DNA from: Rhodobacteraceae bacterium HIMB11
GTDB lineage: Bacteria; Pseudomonadota; Alphaproteobacteria; Rhodobacterales; Rhodobacteraceae
Reading direction: 5' to 3'
DNA: 64,000 nt
NCBI GenBank assembly: GCA_000472185.1
Contig: AVDB01000005.1
Span: 186,001-250,000, forward strand
Shown here: piece after piece, positions 8,138 through 16,784 of the stretch
Layout: the number at the start of each line of letters is the position of its first letter
Numbering within the stretch: position 1 is the first letter of the stretch
The notes under the pieces: generated by a model
Seen by the model: the letters and a program-made list of their open reading frames with translations, nothing else
What the model was told of the DNA's origin: nothing
The model's database searches: none
Made by a program: the position numbers and the translations under genes

Positions 8138-10108
8138 GTGACTGAGCCATTGAATGGCGAGAACGGGTTGCGATCCGTTCCGGCGTTGTTTCGTCGGAAT
8201 GCCAAAAACAATCCGTCGGCGCCCGCGTATCGTGAAAAAGAATTTGGAATTTGGCAAACCTGGACGTGGACAGATGCCGCCTCCGAGGCAGAGGCGCTTG
8301 CGCTTGGCCTAATCGACCTTGGGATCAAACAGGGGGATTTTGTTGCGATCATCGGGCGCAATCGCCCCAGCCTGTATATTTCGATGGTGGGTATCGAAAT
8401 GGCAGGCGGCGTTCCCGTTCCGCTGTACCAAGATGCGGTCGCGGAGGAGATGGCCTACGTTCTGGGCCATTGTGGTGCGCGTTATGTCATCGCGGGCGAT
8501 CAGGAACAGGTTGATAAGGTTCTGGAAATTCAGTCCGATCTGCCAAATTTCGAACAGATGATTTATCTGGATCCACGTGGTTTGCGCAAATACGACCACA
8601 CGCATTTGCATTCCTACGCGGGCATTTTGGAAAACGGACGGGCGAAATCGGGCGCATTGGCTGCAGAGCTGAAATCACGCGAAGACGCGCTGAATTATGA
8701 CAGCACCTGTGTAATGCTGTATACATCTGGGACAACGGGCCGACCAAAAGGTGTGGTTCTCTCAAACCGCAATATTATCGAGGCAGCGCGCTCATCCTCA
8801 GAATTTGATAAACTGGGCGCGGGCGAAAATGTTTTGGCCTATCTACCGATGGCATGGGTTGGGGATTTCATTTTTTCAATTGGTCAGGCGGCATGGACAG
8901 GTTTCTGTGTGAACTGCCCCGAAAGCCAAGGCACCATGCACACTGACCTGCGTGAAATTGGACCGACATATTATTTCGCGCCACCCCGTGTTTTTGAAAG
9001 CCAGTTGACCAACGTGATGATCCGTATGGAAGATGCTGGCAAGACCAAGAAATGGTTGTTCGATACCTTTATGGCGCATGCGAAAAAGGTGGGACCAGCG
9101 ATTTTGGACGGCAAATCCGTGGGCCTATTGGATCGCCTGAAATACGCCTTGGGTGAATTCATGGTCTATGGACCACTGAAAAACACATTGGGTTTTTCAA
9201 ACGTCCGCATCGGTTACACAGCGGGCGAGGCGATCGGCCCGGAAATCTTTGATTTTTATCGCTCTTTGGGGATCAATCTAAAACAGCTTTATGGTCAGAC
9301 AGAGGCCTCTGTTTTCATCACGCAACAACCCGATGGCGAAGTGCGCAGTGACACTGTTGGCATCCCCTCTCCGGGTGTTGAGGTGCGCATTGATGACAAT
9401 GGTGAGGTTCTTTATCGCTCACCTGGGACATTTGTGGAATATTACAAAAACCCAGAAAGCACCGCAGACACCAAAGACCCAGAGGGATGGGTGGCAACAG
9501 GGGATGCGGGCTTCTTTGAACCTGATACGGGGCATTTGCGCATCATCGACCGCGCCAAGGATGTTGGCAAAATGGCCGATGGCAGCATGTTCGCACCAAA
9601 GTATGTTGAAAATAAACTCAAGTTTTATCCCAACATCCTTGAGGCTGTTGTATTTGGCGCAGGCCGCGAAAAATGCATGGCCTTTATCAACATTGATATG
9701 TCGGCCGTGGGCAACTGGGCCGAACGTAACAACATCGCCTATTCCAGCTATCAGGAATTGGCAGGGCATCCACAGGTATTGGGCGCAATCAGAGGACATG
9801 TTGAAGAGGTCAACCGTTCGGTTGCACAGGATGACATGCTGTCAGGATGCCAAATTCACCGCTTCCTTGTCTTGCACAAAGAACTGGATGCGGATGACGG
9901 CGAATTGACCCGCACGCGCAAGGTGCGCCGCAAGGTGATTGGTGAGAAGTTCGAAGATTTGGTCAATGCTCTTTATGAGGGCAAGGACGAAATCTTTACC
10001 GAAACCGAAGTGACCTATGAAGATGGTCGCAAGGGCGCCATCAGCGCGACATTGACACTGTGCGATGCAACGACTGTCGCACCTGCCCAAAAAATTGCGG
10101 CAGAATAA
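8138..10108 (+). CDS. AMP-forming acyl-CoA synthetase
   Basis: A 656-residue ANL-superfamily ligase that activates a carboxylic acid with ATP and CoA. The P-loop YTSGTTGRPKG is near residue 195, YGQTEAS near 384, and the TGD hinge motif is in VATGDAGFF. Length and layout match long-chain fatty acyl-CoA synthetases rather than acetyl-CoA synthetase. It begins with GTG after an AGGGAGG site and lies 11 bases before the importer ATPase gene, so it is the first gene of the transport operon and probably activates the imported acid. The true substrate cannot be read from sequence. Confidence 0.9.
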   Translation: MTEPLNGENGLRSVPALFRRNAKNNPSAPAYREKEFGIWQTWTWTDAASEAEALALGLIDLGIKQGDFVAIIGRNRPSLYISMVGIEMAGGVPVPLYQDAVAEEMAYVLGHCGARYVIAGDQEQVDKVLEIQSDLPNFEQMIYLDPRGLRKYDHTHLHSYAGILENGRAKSGALAAELKSREDALNYDSTCVMLYTSGTTGRPKGVVLSNRNIIEAARSSSEFDKLGAGENVLAYLPMAWVGDFIFSIGQAAWTGFCVNCPESQGTMHTDLREIGPTYYFAPPRVFESQLTNVMIRMEDAGKTKKWLFDTFMAHAKKVGPAILDGKSVGLLDRLKYALGEFMVYGPLKNTLGFSNVRIGYTAGEAIGPEIFDFYRSLGINLKQLYGQTEASVFITQQPDGEVRSDTVGIPSPGVEVRIDDNGEVLYRSPGTFVEYYKNPESTADTKDPEGWVATGDAGFFEPDTGHLRIIDRAKDVGKMADGSMFAPKYVENKLKFYPNILEAVVFGAGREKCMAFINIDMSAVGNWAERNNIAYSSYQELAGHPQVLGAIRGHVEEVNRSVAQDDMLSGCQIHRFLVLHKELDADDGELTRTRKVRRKVIGEKFEDLVNALYEGKDEIFTETEVTYEDGRKGAISATLTLCDATTVAPAQKIAAE

Positions 10109-10119
10109 GGGGTGAATTG

Positions 10120-10938
10120 ATGCTAGATCAAGAACAAGGATACGTGACAGCAGACGGTCGTCAGATCGGCGGCACAGTCATGGATATGCGTAATATTACA
10201 CTACGTTTTGGGGGTGTTACGGCCATTAAGGATATCAGCTTTGATATTCGGGAAGGCGAAATTCGCGCGATCATCGGACCAAATGGCGCGGGTAAATCAT
10301 CTATGCTGAACGTCATTTCGGGGTTTTATGTTCCCCAAGAGGGCCAAGTTTATTTCCGTGGTGAAAAACGTGCACCTATGCGTCCCTATGAAGTGGCGCG
10401 TCAAGGGATCGCACGGACGTTCCAAAACATCGCCCTGTTTGAAGGGATGAGTGTTCTGGATAACGTCATGACAGGACGCTTGACCCAAATGAAGGCGGGC
10501 ATTCTGTCCCAAGCATTATGGCGCGGCAAGGCCGAAAAAGAAGAGGTTGAAAACCGCGAAATCTGTGAGAAAGTCATTGATTTCCTTGAGATTCAGCACA
10601 TCCGTAAAACGCCCGTTGCGCGGCTCCCTTATGGATTGAAGAAACGTGTCGAATTGGCGCGTGCCTTGGCGTCCGAGCCAAAACTGCTTCTTTTGGACGA
10701 ACCAATGGCGGGGATGAACGTCGAAGAAAAAGAGGACATGAGCCGCTTTATTCTGGACGTGAATGACGAATTTGGCACCACAATCGCATTGATCGAACAC
10801 GATATGGGGGTTGTTATGGACCTGTCTGACCGTGTTGTGGTGATGGATTATGGCCGCAAAATTGGTGATGGCACACCCGAGGAGGTGCGCAACAACCAAG
10901 AGGTGATCGACGCCTATTTGGGGGTCTCTCATGACTAA
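10120..10938 (+). CDS. Branched-chain-type ABC transporter ATPase (LivG-like)
   Basis: This ATP-binding subunit powers a HAAT-family importer at the inner face of the membrane. Walker A GPNGAGKSS is near residue 53, the signature-loop region reads LPYGLKKRVELARAL, Walker B LLLLDEPMAG is near 189, and the switch His is in LIEHDMG. The LivG-type C terminus (VIDAYLG) is present. ATG 10120 is preferred, as it follows GGGGTG closely and starts just after the synthetase stop. The true partner set (two permeases, binding protein, second ATPase) follows directly. Confidence 0.93.
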   Translation: MLDQEQGYVTADGRQIGGTVMDMRNITLRFGGVTAIKDISFDIREGEIRAIIGPNGAGKSSMLNVISGFYVPQEGQVYFRGEKRAPMRPYEVARQGIARTFQNIALFEGMSVLDNVMTGRLTQMKAGILSQALWRGKAEKEEVENREICEKVIDFLEIQHIRKTPVARLPYGLKKRVELARALASEPKLLLLDEPMAGMNVEEKEDMSRFILDVNDEFGTTIALIEHDMGVVMDLSDRVVVMDYGRKIGDGTPEEVRNNQEVIDAYLGVSHD

Positions 10939-11014
10939 AAAATATCAATCTGTTTTACGTCGGTATCACGTCGGTATCGTGTCGGTGCTGAAAGAGGAGC
11001 GTGCAAATGCCTGA
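10931..11014 (+). CDS. Candidate 27-residue micro-ORF between importer ATPase and permease
   Basis: An ATG at 10931 overlaps the LivG-like stop by 8 bases, and the frame runs to TGA at 11012-11014, which overlaps the start of the LivH-like gene. The predicted peptide is basic and soluble (begins MTKKYQSVLRRY, ends KEERANA). It may be a true small protein, a coupling leader, or chance; there is no homology evidence. Confidence 0.3.
   Translation: MTKKYQSVLRRYHVGIVSVLKEERANA
10957..10989 (+). repeat. Three imperfect 11-bp tandem repeats
   Basis: ACGTCGGTATC occurs twice in a row (10957-10967, 10968-10978), followed by the variant GTGTCGGTGCT (10979-10989), just upstream of the LivH-like start. 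The 11-bp unit is not a multiple of three, so copy-number change would shift the frame of the micro-ORF that spans it. Confidence 0.7.
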
Positions 11015-11993
11015 ACAACTCGTCTTTGCGATGGAAGTTTTCTTAAACGGGCTTATGGCAGGGGTTCTATATGCCTTGGTCGCGCTCGGATTTGTCTTGA
11101 TCTACAAGGCATCTGGTATCTTTAACTATGCCCAAGGTGTGATGGCGCTGTTCTCGGCGATGACATTGGTTGGCATCATGGAGGGACAGGTTCCCTTTAG
11201 CCACCTGATAAACGCAATGCTGGGCACGCATGTGCATCACTTTGGGTGGCATTTACCCGCGGTACTGGGCATTTTGCTGACCATGGTCGTGATGGTGGGA
11301 TTGGCGTGGTTGGTGCAGGTGGTGATTTTCCGTCACCTTGTGAATCAAGAACCGATCATTCTGTTTATGGCGACCATTGGCCTTGCCTACTTTATGGAGG
11401 GGTTTGGCGACCTAATGTGGGGCGCCGAGATCAAAAAACTGGACGTTGGATTGCCGCAGGGCATCAACCTGTGGATTGATGAAACCACCTTTAACATCTT
11501 TGATTATGGTTTCTTTATCGACAACTTGGATATCGTCGCAACGATCATTGCGGCCCTATTGGTTGGCGTTTTGGTGGCCTTTTCACAATACACAAAGCAA
11601 GGCCGCGCGATGCGGGCGGTGGCAGATGATCACCAAGCGGCGCTTTCTGTCGGTGTATCGCTTAGCTTTATTTGGGTGATGGTCTGGTCCGTTGCAGGGT
11701 TCGTGGCACTGGTTGCCGGGATCATGTGGGGCACCAAGTCGGGTGTTCAATTCTCGCTTTCTTTGATCGCGCTTAAGGCATTGCCTGTTTTGATGCTGGG
11801 CGGCTTTACGTCGATCCCCGGTGCGATTGTCGGTGGCCTGATCATCGGCGTGGGCGAAAAACTGTTTGAATTTGCGATTGGCCCAATCATTGGCGGAGCG
11901 ACCGAAAACTGGTTTGCCTATGTTCTTGCGCTCGTCTTTCTTGTGTTCCGTCCCCAAGGGCTCTTTGGTGACAAAATCATCGAAAGGGTGTGA
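11007..11993 (+). CDS. Branched-chain-type ABC transporter permease (LivH-like)
   Basis: A hydrophobic integral membrane protein of about 328 residues with roughly eight helices. It opens with the family pattern FLNGLMAGVLYALVALGFVL and contains the IYKASGIFNYAQG block typical of LivH permeases. ATG 11007 is preferred (GAGGAG eight bases before it); a GTG at 11001 is also in frame. It forms the substrate channel with the LivM-like protein encoded next. Confidence 0.92.
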   Translation: MPEQLVFAMEVFLNGLMAGVLYALVALGFVLIYKASGIFNYAQGVMALFSAMTLVGIMEGQVPFSHLINAMLGTHVHHFGWHLPAVLGILLTMVVMVGLAWLVQVVIFRHLVNQEPIILFMATIGLAYFMEGFGDLMWGAEIKKLDVGLPQGINLWIDETTFNIFDYGFFIDNLDIVATIIAALLVGVLVAFSQYTKQGRAMRAVADDHQAALSVGVSLSFIWVMVWSVAGFVALVAGIMWGTKSGVQFSLSLIALKALPVLMLGGFTSIPGAIVGGLIIGVGEKLFEFAIGPIIGGATENWFAYVLALVFLVFRPQGLFGDKIIERV

Positions 11994-11997
11994 TGGG

Positions 11998-12066
11998 ATG
12001 ACATACACAAACGCATATTTGTTGGCTGGGACCACTGACTCAATTCTTTGCTGGGAGGCGAAATAA
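11998..12066 (+). CDS. Candidate 22-residue micro-ORF between permease genes
   Basis: An ATG four bases after the LivH-like stop opens a frame of 22 codons whose TAA overlaps the LivM-like ATG by one base (TAATG). The end of this ORF carries the GGGAGG site of the next gene, so its main effect could be translational coupling. The peptide (MTYTNAYLLAG...) is unlike anything I recognise. Confidence 0.3.
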   Translation: MTYTNAYLLAGTTDSILCWEAK

Positions 12067-13142
12067 TGTTCTACCGTGAGGCTGGAGATTTCAAAACCTC
12101 CTATCAAGATGACAATCAAACCTTTCCGATCAAATTTGATCGTTATCGGTACTACTTTATGTTGTTCGTTGCATTCGCAATCATCCCGTTCATGATCAAT
12201 GACTATTGGGTGAATGCGGTTTTCTTACCCTTCCTAATCTACGCAATTGCGGCGATTGGATTGAACATTCTGACCGGCTATTGCGGTCAGGTATCGCTTG
12301 GTACGGGTGGTTTTATGGCGGTTGGGGCCTATGCGGTCTATAAACTGATGACCATGTTCCCCGAAGTCAGCGTGTTGATCCATATCGTGTTGGCGGGTGT
12401 TATCACAGCAGGCGTGGGCGTATTGTTTGGTCTACCGTCACTTCGGATTAAGGGGTTTTACCTTGCGGTTGCGACCCTTGCTGCGCAGTTCTTCTTGGTG
12501 TGGCTCTTTAACCGTGTGCCATGGTTCTACAACTATTCCGCATCGGGTCAGATTTCCGCACCAGAGCGGACATTCCTGGGCGAACCCATCACGGGGCCAG
12601 CGACCGAAGCATGGGCAGCCTATTTGGTGTGCTTGGTTTTTGTGACACTATCCGCGATTGTTGCGCGTAACCTGACGCGCGGATCGTTGGGGCGCAAATG
12701 GATGGCCATTCGCGACATGGATATCGCGGCCGAAATTATTGGTGTGAACCCGCTTGGCGCAAAGCTTAGCGCATTTGCGATCTCATCCTTCTTTGTTGGC
12801 TTGTCGGGGGCCTTGTTCTTTGCGGTTTACCTTGGCGCTGTCGAAGTGGGCGAGGTGTTTGGCATCAACAAATCATTCTTGGTGTTGTTCATGATCATCA
12901 TTGGTGGCTTGGGCTCAATCTTTGGCAGTTTTGCTGGCGCGGCCTTCTTGGTGTTGTTGCCCGTCTTCTTGAAAAACGTGCTGGTGGGCGGCCTTGGATG
13001 GCCAACCGATTTGGCGGCACACCTTGAATTTATGATCGTGGGTGGTTTGATCATTGTCTTTTTGATTGCCGAACCCCACGGACTTGCGCAACTATGGCGC
13101 GTAACAAAGGAAAAACTACGGCTTTGGCCCTTCCCACACTAG
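12066..13142 (+). CDS. Branched-chain-type ABC transporter permease (LivM-like)
   Basis: The second permease of the importer has about 358 residues. After a short cytoplasmic lead come several membrane helices and the LivM hallmark GYCGQVSLGTGGFMAVGAY near residue 75, with the family loop RGSLGRKWMAIRDMDIAAE and the IIGGLGSIFGS motif later. ATG 12066 follows GGGAGG at proper spacing. It pairs with the LivH-like subunit to form the channel. Confidence 0.93.
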   Translation: MFYREAGDFKTSYQDDNQTFPIKFDRYRYYFMLFVAFAIIPFMINDYWVNAVFLPFLIYAIAAIGLNILTGYCGQVSLGTGGFMAVGAYAVYKLMTMFPEVSVLIHIVLAGVITAGVGVLFGLPSLRIKGFYLAVATLAAQFFLVWLFNRVPWFYNYSASGQISAPERTFLGEPITGPATEAWAAYLVCLVFVTLSAIVARNLTRGSLGRKWMAIRDMDIAAEIIGVNPLGAKLSAFAISSFFVGLSGALFFAVYLGAVEVGEVFGINKSFLVLFMIIIGGLGSIFGSFAGAAFLVLLPVFLKNVLVGGLGWPTDLAAHLEFMIVGGLIIVFLIAEPHGLAQLWRVTKEKLRLWPFPH

Positions 13143-13214
13143 GGCCTGAGTATCACGATCAGGGATGAACCCTGACAATTTCAACCATCGGAAAATTATG
13201 GGAGGACCAAACCG

Positions 13215-14498
13215 ATGAAAACCAAACTGATTACTGCAGCACTTGCAGGTATCATGGCGGCGGCACCTGCGCTTGCAGATTTGACCTTCGCTTCACTTAG
13301 CTACCGTACAGGTCCATATGCGGCCAATGGTATTCCATTTGCTGATGGATATGCGGATTACCTAACACTGTTGAACGAACGCGATGGTGGTATCGGTGGC
13401 GTGCCAATCAATCTGTTGGAATGTGAAACAGGCTATAACACTGAAAAAGGTGTTGAGTGCTATGAATCAACAAAAGGCGAAGGCGTTTTGGCCTATGCAC
13501 CGCTATCAACAGGTATCACATATCAGTTGATCCCCAAAGTGACAGCAGACGGTATCGCGCTGCACACAGGTGGATATGGCCGTACATCTGCGAAAAACGG
13601 TGAAGTTTTCCGCAACGTCTTTAACTTCCCTGCGAACTACTGGGATGGTGCATCAGTTGGTATCAAACACCTACTAGATATCAACGGCGGCGACATTGCA
13701 GGCAAGAAAATTGCCCTTGTCTATCACAACTCTGCATACGGTAAGGAACCGATCCGTACCTTGGAAGAGTTGTCAAAGAAGCATGGTTATGAACTGTCAT
13801 TGCTTCCCGTTGATCACCCAGGTCAGGAACAAAAATCACAGTGGCTACAAATCCGCCGCGACCGTCCTGATTATGTCCTAATGTGGGGCTGGGGTGTGAT
13901 GAACCAAGTTGCGATCCAAGAAGCCGTGAACATCCGTTTCCCAATGGAAAACTTTATCGGTGTATGGTGGTCAGGTTCTGAGAACGACGTTATGGCTGCA
14001 GGCGCGAAAGCGAACGGTTATAAGGCGTTGACGTTCCACAACGTTGGTAACAACTTCCCAATCTTTGACGACATCCAAAAGCACGTTGTTGACACAGGCA
14101 AAGCGGCGGGCGCTGGCGACCAAATCGGTACAGTGCTTTATAACCGCGGCATGTACAACGCGATGTTGTTGACAGAAGCGGTGAAAACTGCGCAGGCGAT
14201 GACAGGCAACATGGACATTTCACAAGCTGAAATGATCAAAGGCATGGAAGCGCTTGAGATGACAGAAGACAAGATGGCGGCTCTTGGCCTACCAGGCTTT
14301 GGTCCAAGCTTCAGCGTCAGCTGTCAAAACCACGGTGGTGACGGTATGGTTGCGGTATCCCAGTGGGATGCAAACGCAGGCACATGGTCATTGATCAGCG
14401 ACTATCAACAGTCTGATATGAGCGTTCTTCAGCCGCTAATCGACGCAGACAGCTCTGCGTTCGCGTCTGAAAACAACATCACACCAAACTGTAACTAA
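13215..14498 (+). CDS. Periplasmic substrate-binding protein of the importer
   Basis: A 427-residue type-I periplasmic binding protein with a Sec signal peptide (MKTKLITAALAGIMAAAPALA, cleaved about after residue 21). The mature part starts like other HAAT binding proteins (a RTGPYAANGIPFADGYADY segment for ligand binding). It lies between the permeases and the second ATPase and delivers ligand to them. Codon use here is strongly biased to a few codons, suggesting high expression, as is common for binding proteins. Ligand unknown; the flanking CoA ligases point to an organic acid. Confidence 0.9.
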   Translation: MKTKLITAALAGIMAAAPALADLTFASLSYRTGPYAANGIPFADGYADYLTLLNERDGGIGGVPINLLECETGYNTEKGVECYESTKGEGVLAYAPLSTGITYQLIPKVTADGIALHTGGYGRTSAKNGEVFRNVFNFPANYWDGASVGIKHLLDINGGDIAGKKIALVYHNSAYGKEPIRTLEELSKKHGYELSLLPVDHPGQEQKSQWLQIRRDRPDYVLMWGWGVMNQVAIQEAVNIRFPMENFIGVWWSGSENDVMAAGAKANGYKALTFHNVGNNFPIFDDIQKHVVDTGKAAGAGDQIGTVLYNRGMYNAMLLTEAVKTAQAMTGNMDISQAEMIKGMEALEMTEDKMAALGLPGFGPSFSVSCQNHGGDGMVAVSQWDANAGTWSLISDYQQSDMSVLQPLIDADSSAFASENNITPNCN

Positions 14499-14505
14499 TC
14501 TCATC

Positions 14506-14533
14506 TTGGCCTCCGCCATCGTGCGGGGGCCAA
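14506..14533 (+). promoter_or_regulatory. Stable intercistronic hairpin after binding-protein gene
   Basis: TTGGCCTCCGC, a six-base loop, and GCGGGGGCCAA form an 11-bp stem with one T-G pair, eight bases after the binding-protein stop. No T run follows, so it is not a typical terminator. Hairpins in this place often protect the upstream binding-protein mRNA from 3' exonucleases; that role is inferred. Confidence 0.65.
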
Positions 14534-14567
14534 TCCCTAACCTATTTTCAAATTGGAAAGAAACCCG

Positions 14568-15392
14568 ATGCTGGACGTATCACAAGACCAAGAAACACTG
14601 CTCGAAGTGAACAATATCGAGGTGATCTATAACCACGTTATTTTGGTTCTTAAGGGCGTATCCCTGCGTGTCCCCAAAGGCGGTATCACTGCACTTTTGG
14701 GCGGAAACGGAGCGGGTAAAACGACCACACTCAAATCCATTTCCAATTTGCTTCAATCTGAACGCGGCGAAGTGACCAAAGGCATGGTGTCTTACCGCGG
14801 CGAACGGGTTGATCAAACAGATCCTGCCGAAATGGTGCGCCGTGGCGTTATCCAAGTTATGGAAGGGCGCCATTGTTTTGAACACCTTACCGTCGAAGAA
14901 AACCTAATGACGGGGGCCTATACACGCACCGATGGAAGTGCGGCAATCGCAGAAGATTTGGAAATGGTCTATCGCTATTTCCCCAGATTGAAAGAACGCC
15001 GTAAATCCTTGGCGGGCTACACATCGGGTGGTGAACAGCAAATGTGCGCGATCGGTCGCGCGTTGATGAGCCGCCCAGAAACGATTTTGCTGGATGAACC
15101 TTCAATGGGTCTTGCCCCGCAATTGGTGGAACAGATTTTTGAAATTGTGAAATCAGTGAACGAAAACGAAGGGGTGACATTCCTGTTGGCGGAGCAAAAC
15201 ACAAACGTTGCGCTGCGCTATGCGCATTACGGATACATCCTTGAATCAGGCCGCGTGGTAATGGACGGCCCTGCGGCGGAACTGCGGGAAAACCCAGATG
15301 TGAAAGAATTCTATCTGGGCATGTCAGAAGATGGACGTAAATCCTATCGCGATACGCGCAGCTATCGCCGTCGTAAACGTTGGCTGAGCTAA
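14568..15392 (+). CDS. Branched-chain-type ABC transporter ATPase (LivF-like)
   Basis: Second ATPase of the importer, about 274 residues. Walker A GGNGAGKTT is near residue 50, signature YTSGGEQQMCAIGRAL near 150, Walker B ILLDEPSMGLAPQLV follows, then LLAEQNTN. The GLAPQLVEQIF segment is typical of LivF. ATG 14568 has GGAAAG upstream; the C terminus carries an extra basic tail (RSYRRRKRW) beyond the family's usual end. Confidence 0.92.
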   Translation: MLDVSQDQETLLEVNNIEVIYNHVILVLKGVSLRVPKGGITALLGGNGAGKTTTLKSISNLLQSERGEVTKGMVSYRGERVDQTDPAEMVRRGVIQVMEGRHCFEHLTVEENLMTGAYTRTDGSAAIAEDLEMVYRYFPRLKERRKSLAGYTSGGEQQMCAIGRALMSRPETILLDEPSMGLAPQLVEQIFEIVKSVNENEGVTFLLAEQNTNVALRYAHYGYILESGRVVMDGPAAELRENPDVKEFYLGMSEDGRKSYRDTRSYRRRKRWLS

Positions 15393-15437
15393 TTGAAATA
15401 TTTTCTCTCAACGACTTTGAACTAGGACGACCCGCTC

Positions 15438-16655
15438 ATGTGCTTTTTTGATGATTTAGAAACACGCAGTGCTGATCAACGTGCCAGTGACCTTGCTTTG
15501 GCCCTGCCTGCGCAAATCGCAAATGCTCAGAAATTGAGCGGGTATGCAGATGCAATGGGCGACATTGACGCCAGCGCAATTCAGACGATTGATGATTTGG
15601 CTGGGCTGCCCGTTTTGCGCAAATCTGATCTGGTGCAGGCGCAATCGGAAAATGGCCCGCTTGGGGGATATGGTGCGCTGAACACACATGAATTCGCACA
15701 TATCTTTCAATCCCCTGGTCCAATATATGAACCGGGTGGTGTTGGCCATGACTGGTGGCGCATCGGGCGGTTTTTGAATGCGGTTGGCATTGGCGCAGGC
15801 GATATTGTTCAAAATTGCTTTGGGTATCATTTGACGCCTGCGGGAATGATTTTTGAAAATGGCGCGCGTGCCGTCAATGCGGCGGTTGTCCCTGCTGGGG
15901 TTGGCCAGACCGAATTACAGGTGCGCGCGGCATCCGACATCGGAACAACGGCTTATGCCGGTACGCCCGATTATCTAAAAGTGATTTTGGATAAGGCGGA
16001 TGAATTGGGCGTAAAGCTTGGCATTACCAAAGCCGCGGTTGGTGGCGGTGCATTGTTCCCATCCTTGCGTCAGGAATATGCAGATCGTGGTGTTCTGTGT
16101 TTGCAAAACTACGCGACCGCGGATTTGGGCAATGTCGCCTATGAATCCCAAGCCATGGACGGCATGATCATCGATGAAGGCGTGATTGTTGAAATCGTAA
16201 CACCAGGCACAGGAAACCCAGTTGCAGTGGGTGAGGTGGGCGAAGTTGTCGTGACCACATTAAACCCCGACTATCCATTGGTTCGGTTCGCAACGGGCGA
16301 TTTGTCTGCCGTCATGGCGGGTCAGTCGCCCTGTGGGCGTACCAACATGCGCATCAAAGGGTGGATGGGACGCGCGGATCAAACAACCAAGATCAAGGGG
16401 ATGTTTGTACGCCCTGAACAGGTTGCGGATTTGGTTGCCAAACACGATGAAATTGATCGCGCACGGGTCATTGCCATTCGGGATGGCGAAATGGACGGAA
16501 TGATTGTTCAACTGGAAACATCTGCGACCGATGCTGCACGGTATGAGGCATCGGTTATGGATTGCCTAAAACTACGCGGACGTATCGAATTGGTCGCACC
16601 AGGTGGATTGCCCCGCGATGGTTTGGTGATCGAAGATCAACGCAAATACGACTAA
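15438..16655 (+). CDS. PaaK-like CoA ligase family protein, atypical P-loop
   Basis: A 405-residue relative of phenylacetate-CoA ligase. The C-terminal half keeps family landmarks: a VGGGALFPSLR segment, the FATGDLS hinge-region motif and GRADQTTKIKGMFVRPEQV. At the position of the canonical Ser/Thr/Gly-rich ATP loop (SSGTTGKP) it reads FQSPGPIYEPGG instead, so adenylating ability is doubtful. It closes the importer operon, 45 bases after the LivF-like gene. Such proteins recur beside these transporters in Rhodobacterales, from memory; the substrate is not known. Confidence 0.8.
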   Translation: MCFFDDLETRSADQRASDLALALPAQIANAQKLSGYADAMGDIDASAIQTIDDLAGLPVLRKSDLVQAQSENGPLGGYGALNTHEFAHIFQSPGPIYEPGGVGHDWWRIGRFLNAVGIGAGDIVQNCFGYHLTPAGMIFENGARAVNAAVVPAGVGQTELQVRAASDIGTTAYAGTPDYLKVILDKADELGVKLGITKAAVGGGALFPSLRQEYADRGVLCLQNYATADLGNVAYESQAMDGMIIDEGVIVEIVTPGTGNPVAVGEVGEVVVTTLNPDYPLVRFATGDLSAVMAGQSPCGRTNMRIKGWMGRADQTTKIKGMFVRPEQVADLVAKHDEIDRARVIAIRDGEMDGMIVQLETSATDAARYEASVMDCLKLRGRIELVAPGGLPRDGLVIEDQRKYD

Positions 16656-16742
16656 ATAGTATACACGCCAATTCGCCGAATATCTAGGGCTTTGCAACGT
16701 ATCGACTTCGGGCAAGTGACCCCGTGGAACTGAGATACTCTT

Positions 16743-16774
16743 AAAAACGCCCGCAGGTTCAAACCCCGAGGGCG
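16743..16774 (-). terminator. Probable terminator of the minus-strand MBL gene
   Basis: Read on the minus strand, CGCCC ... GGGCG encloses an inner GGTT/AACC pairing and is followed by TTTTT. It lies 11 bases past the stop of the MBL gene. The stem is imperfect in the middle. Confidence 0.5.
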
Positions 16775-16784
16775 CTTCAATTAA

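Noticed and set aside
16748-16780. tRNA-like T-arm sequence (GGTTCAAACCCC) after the PaaK-like gene
   Set aside because: The T-arm stem does not pair and no acceptor, D or anticodon arms are found; the segment is better explained as a terminator hairpin.
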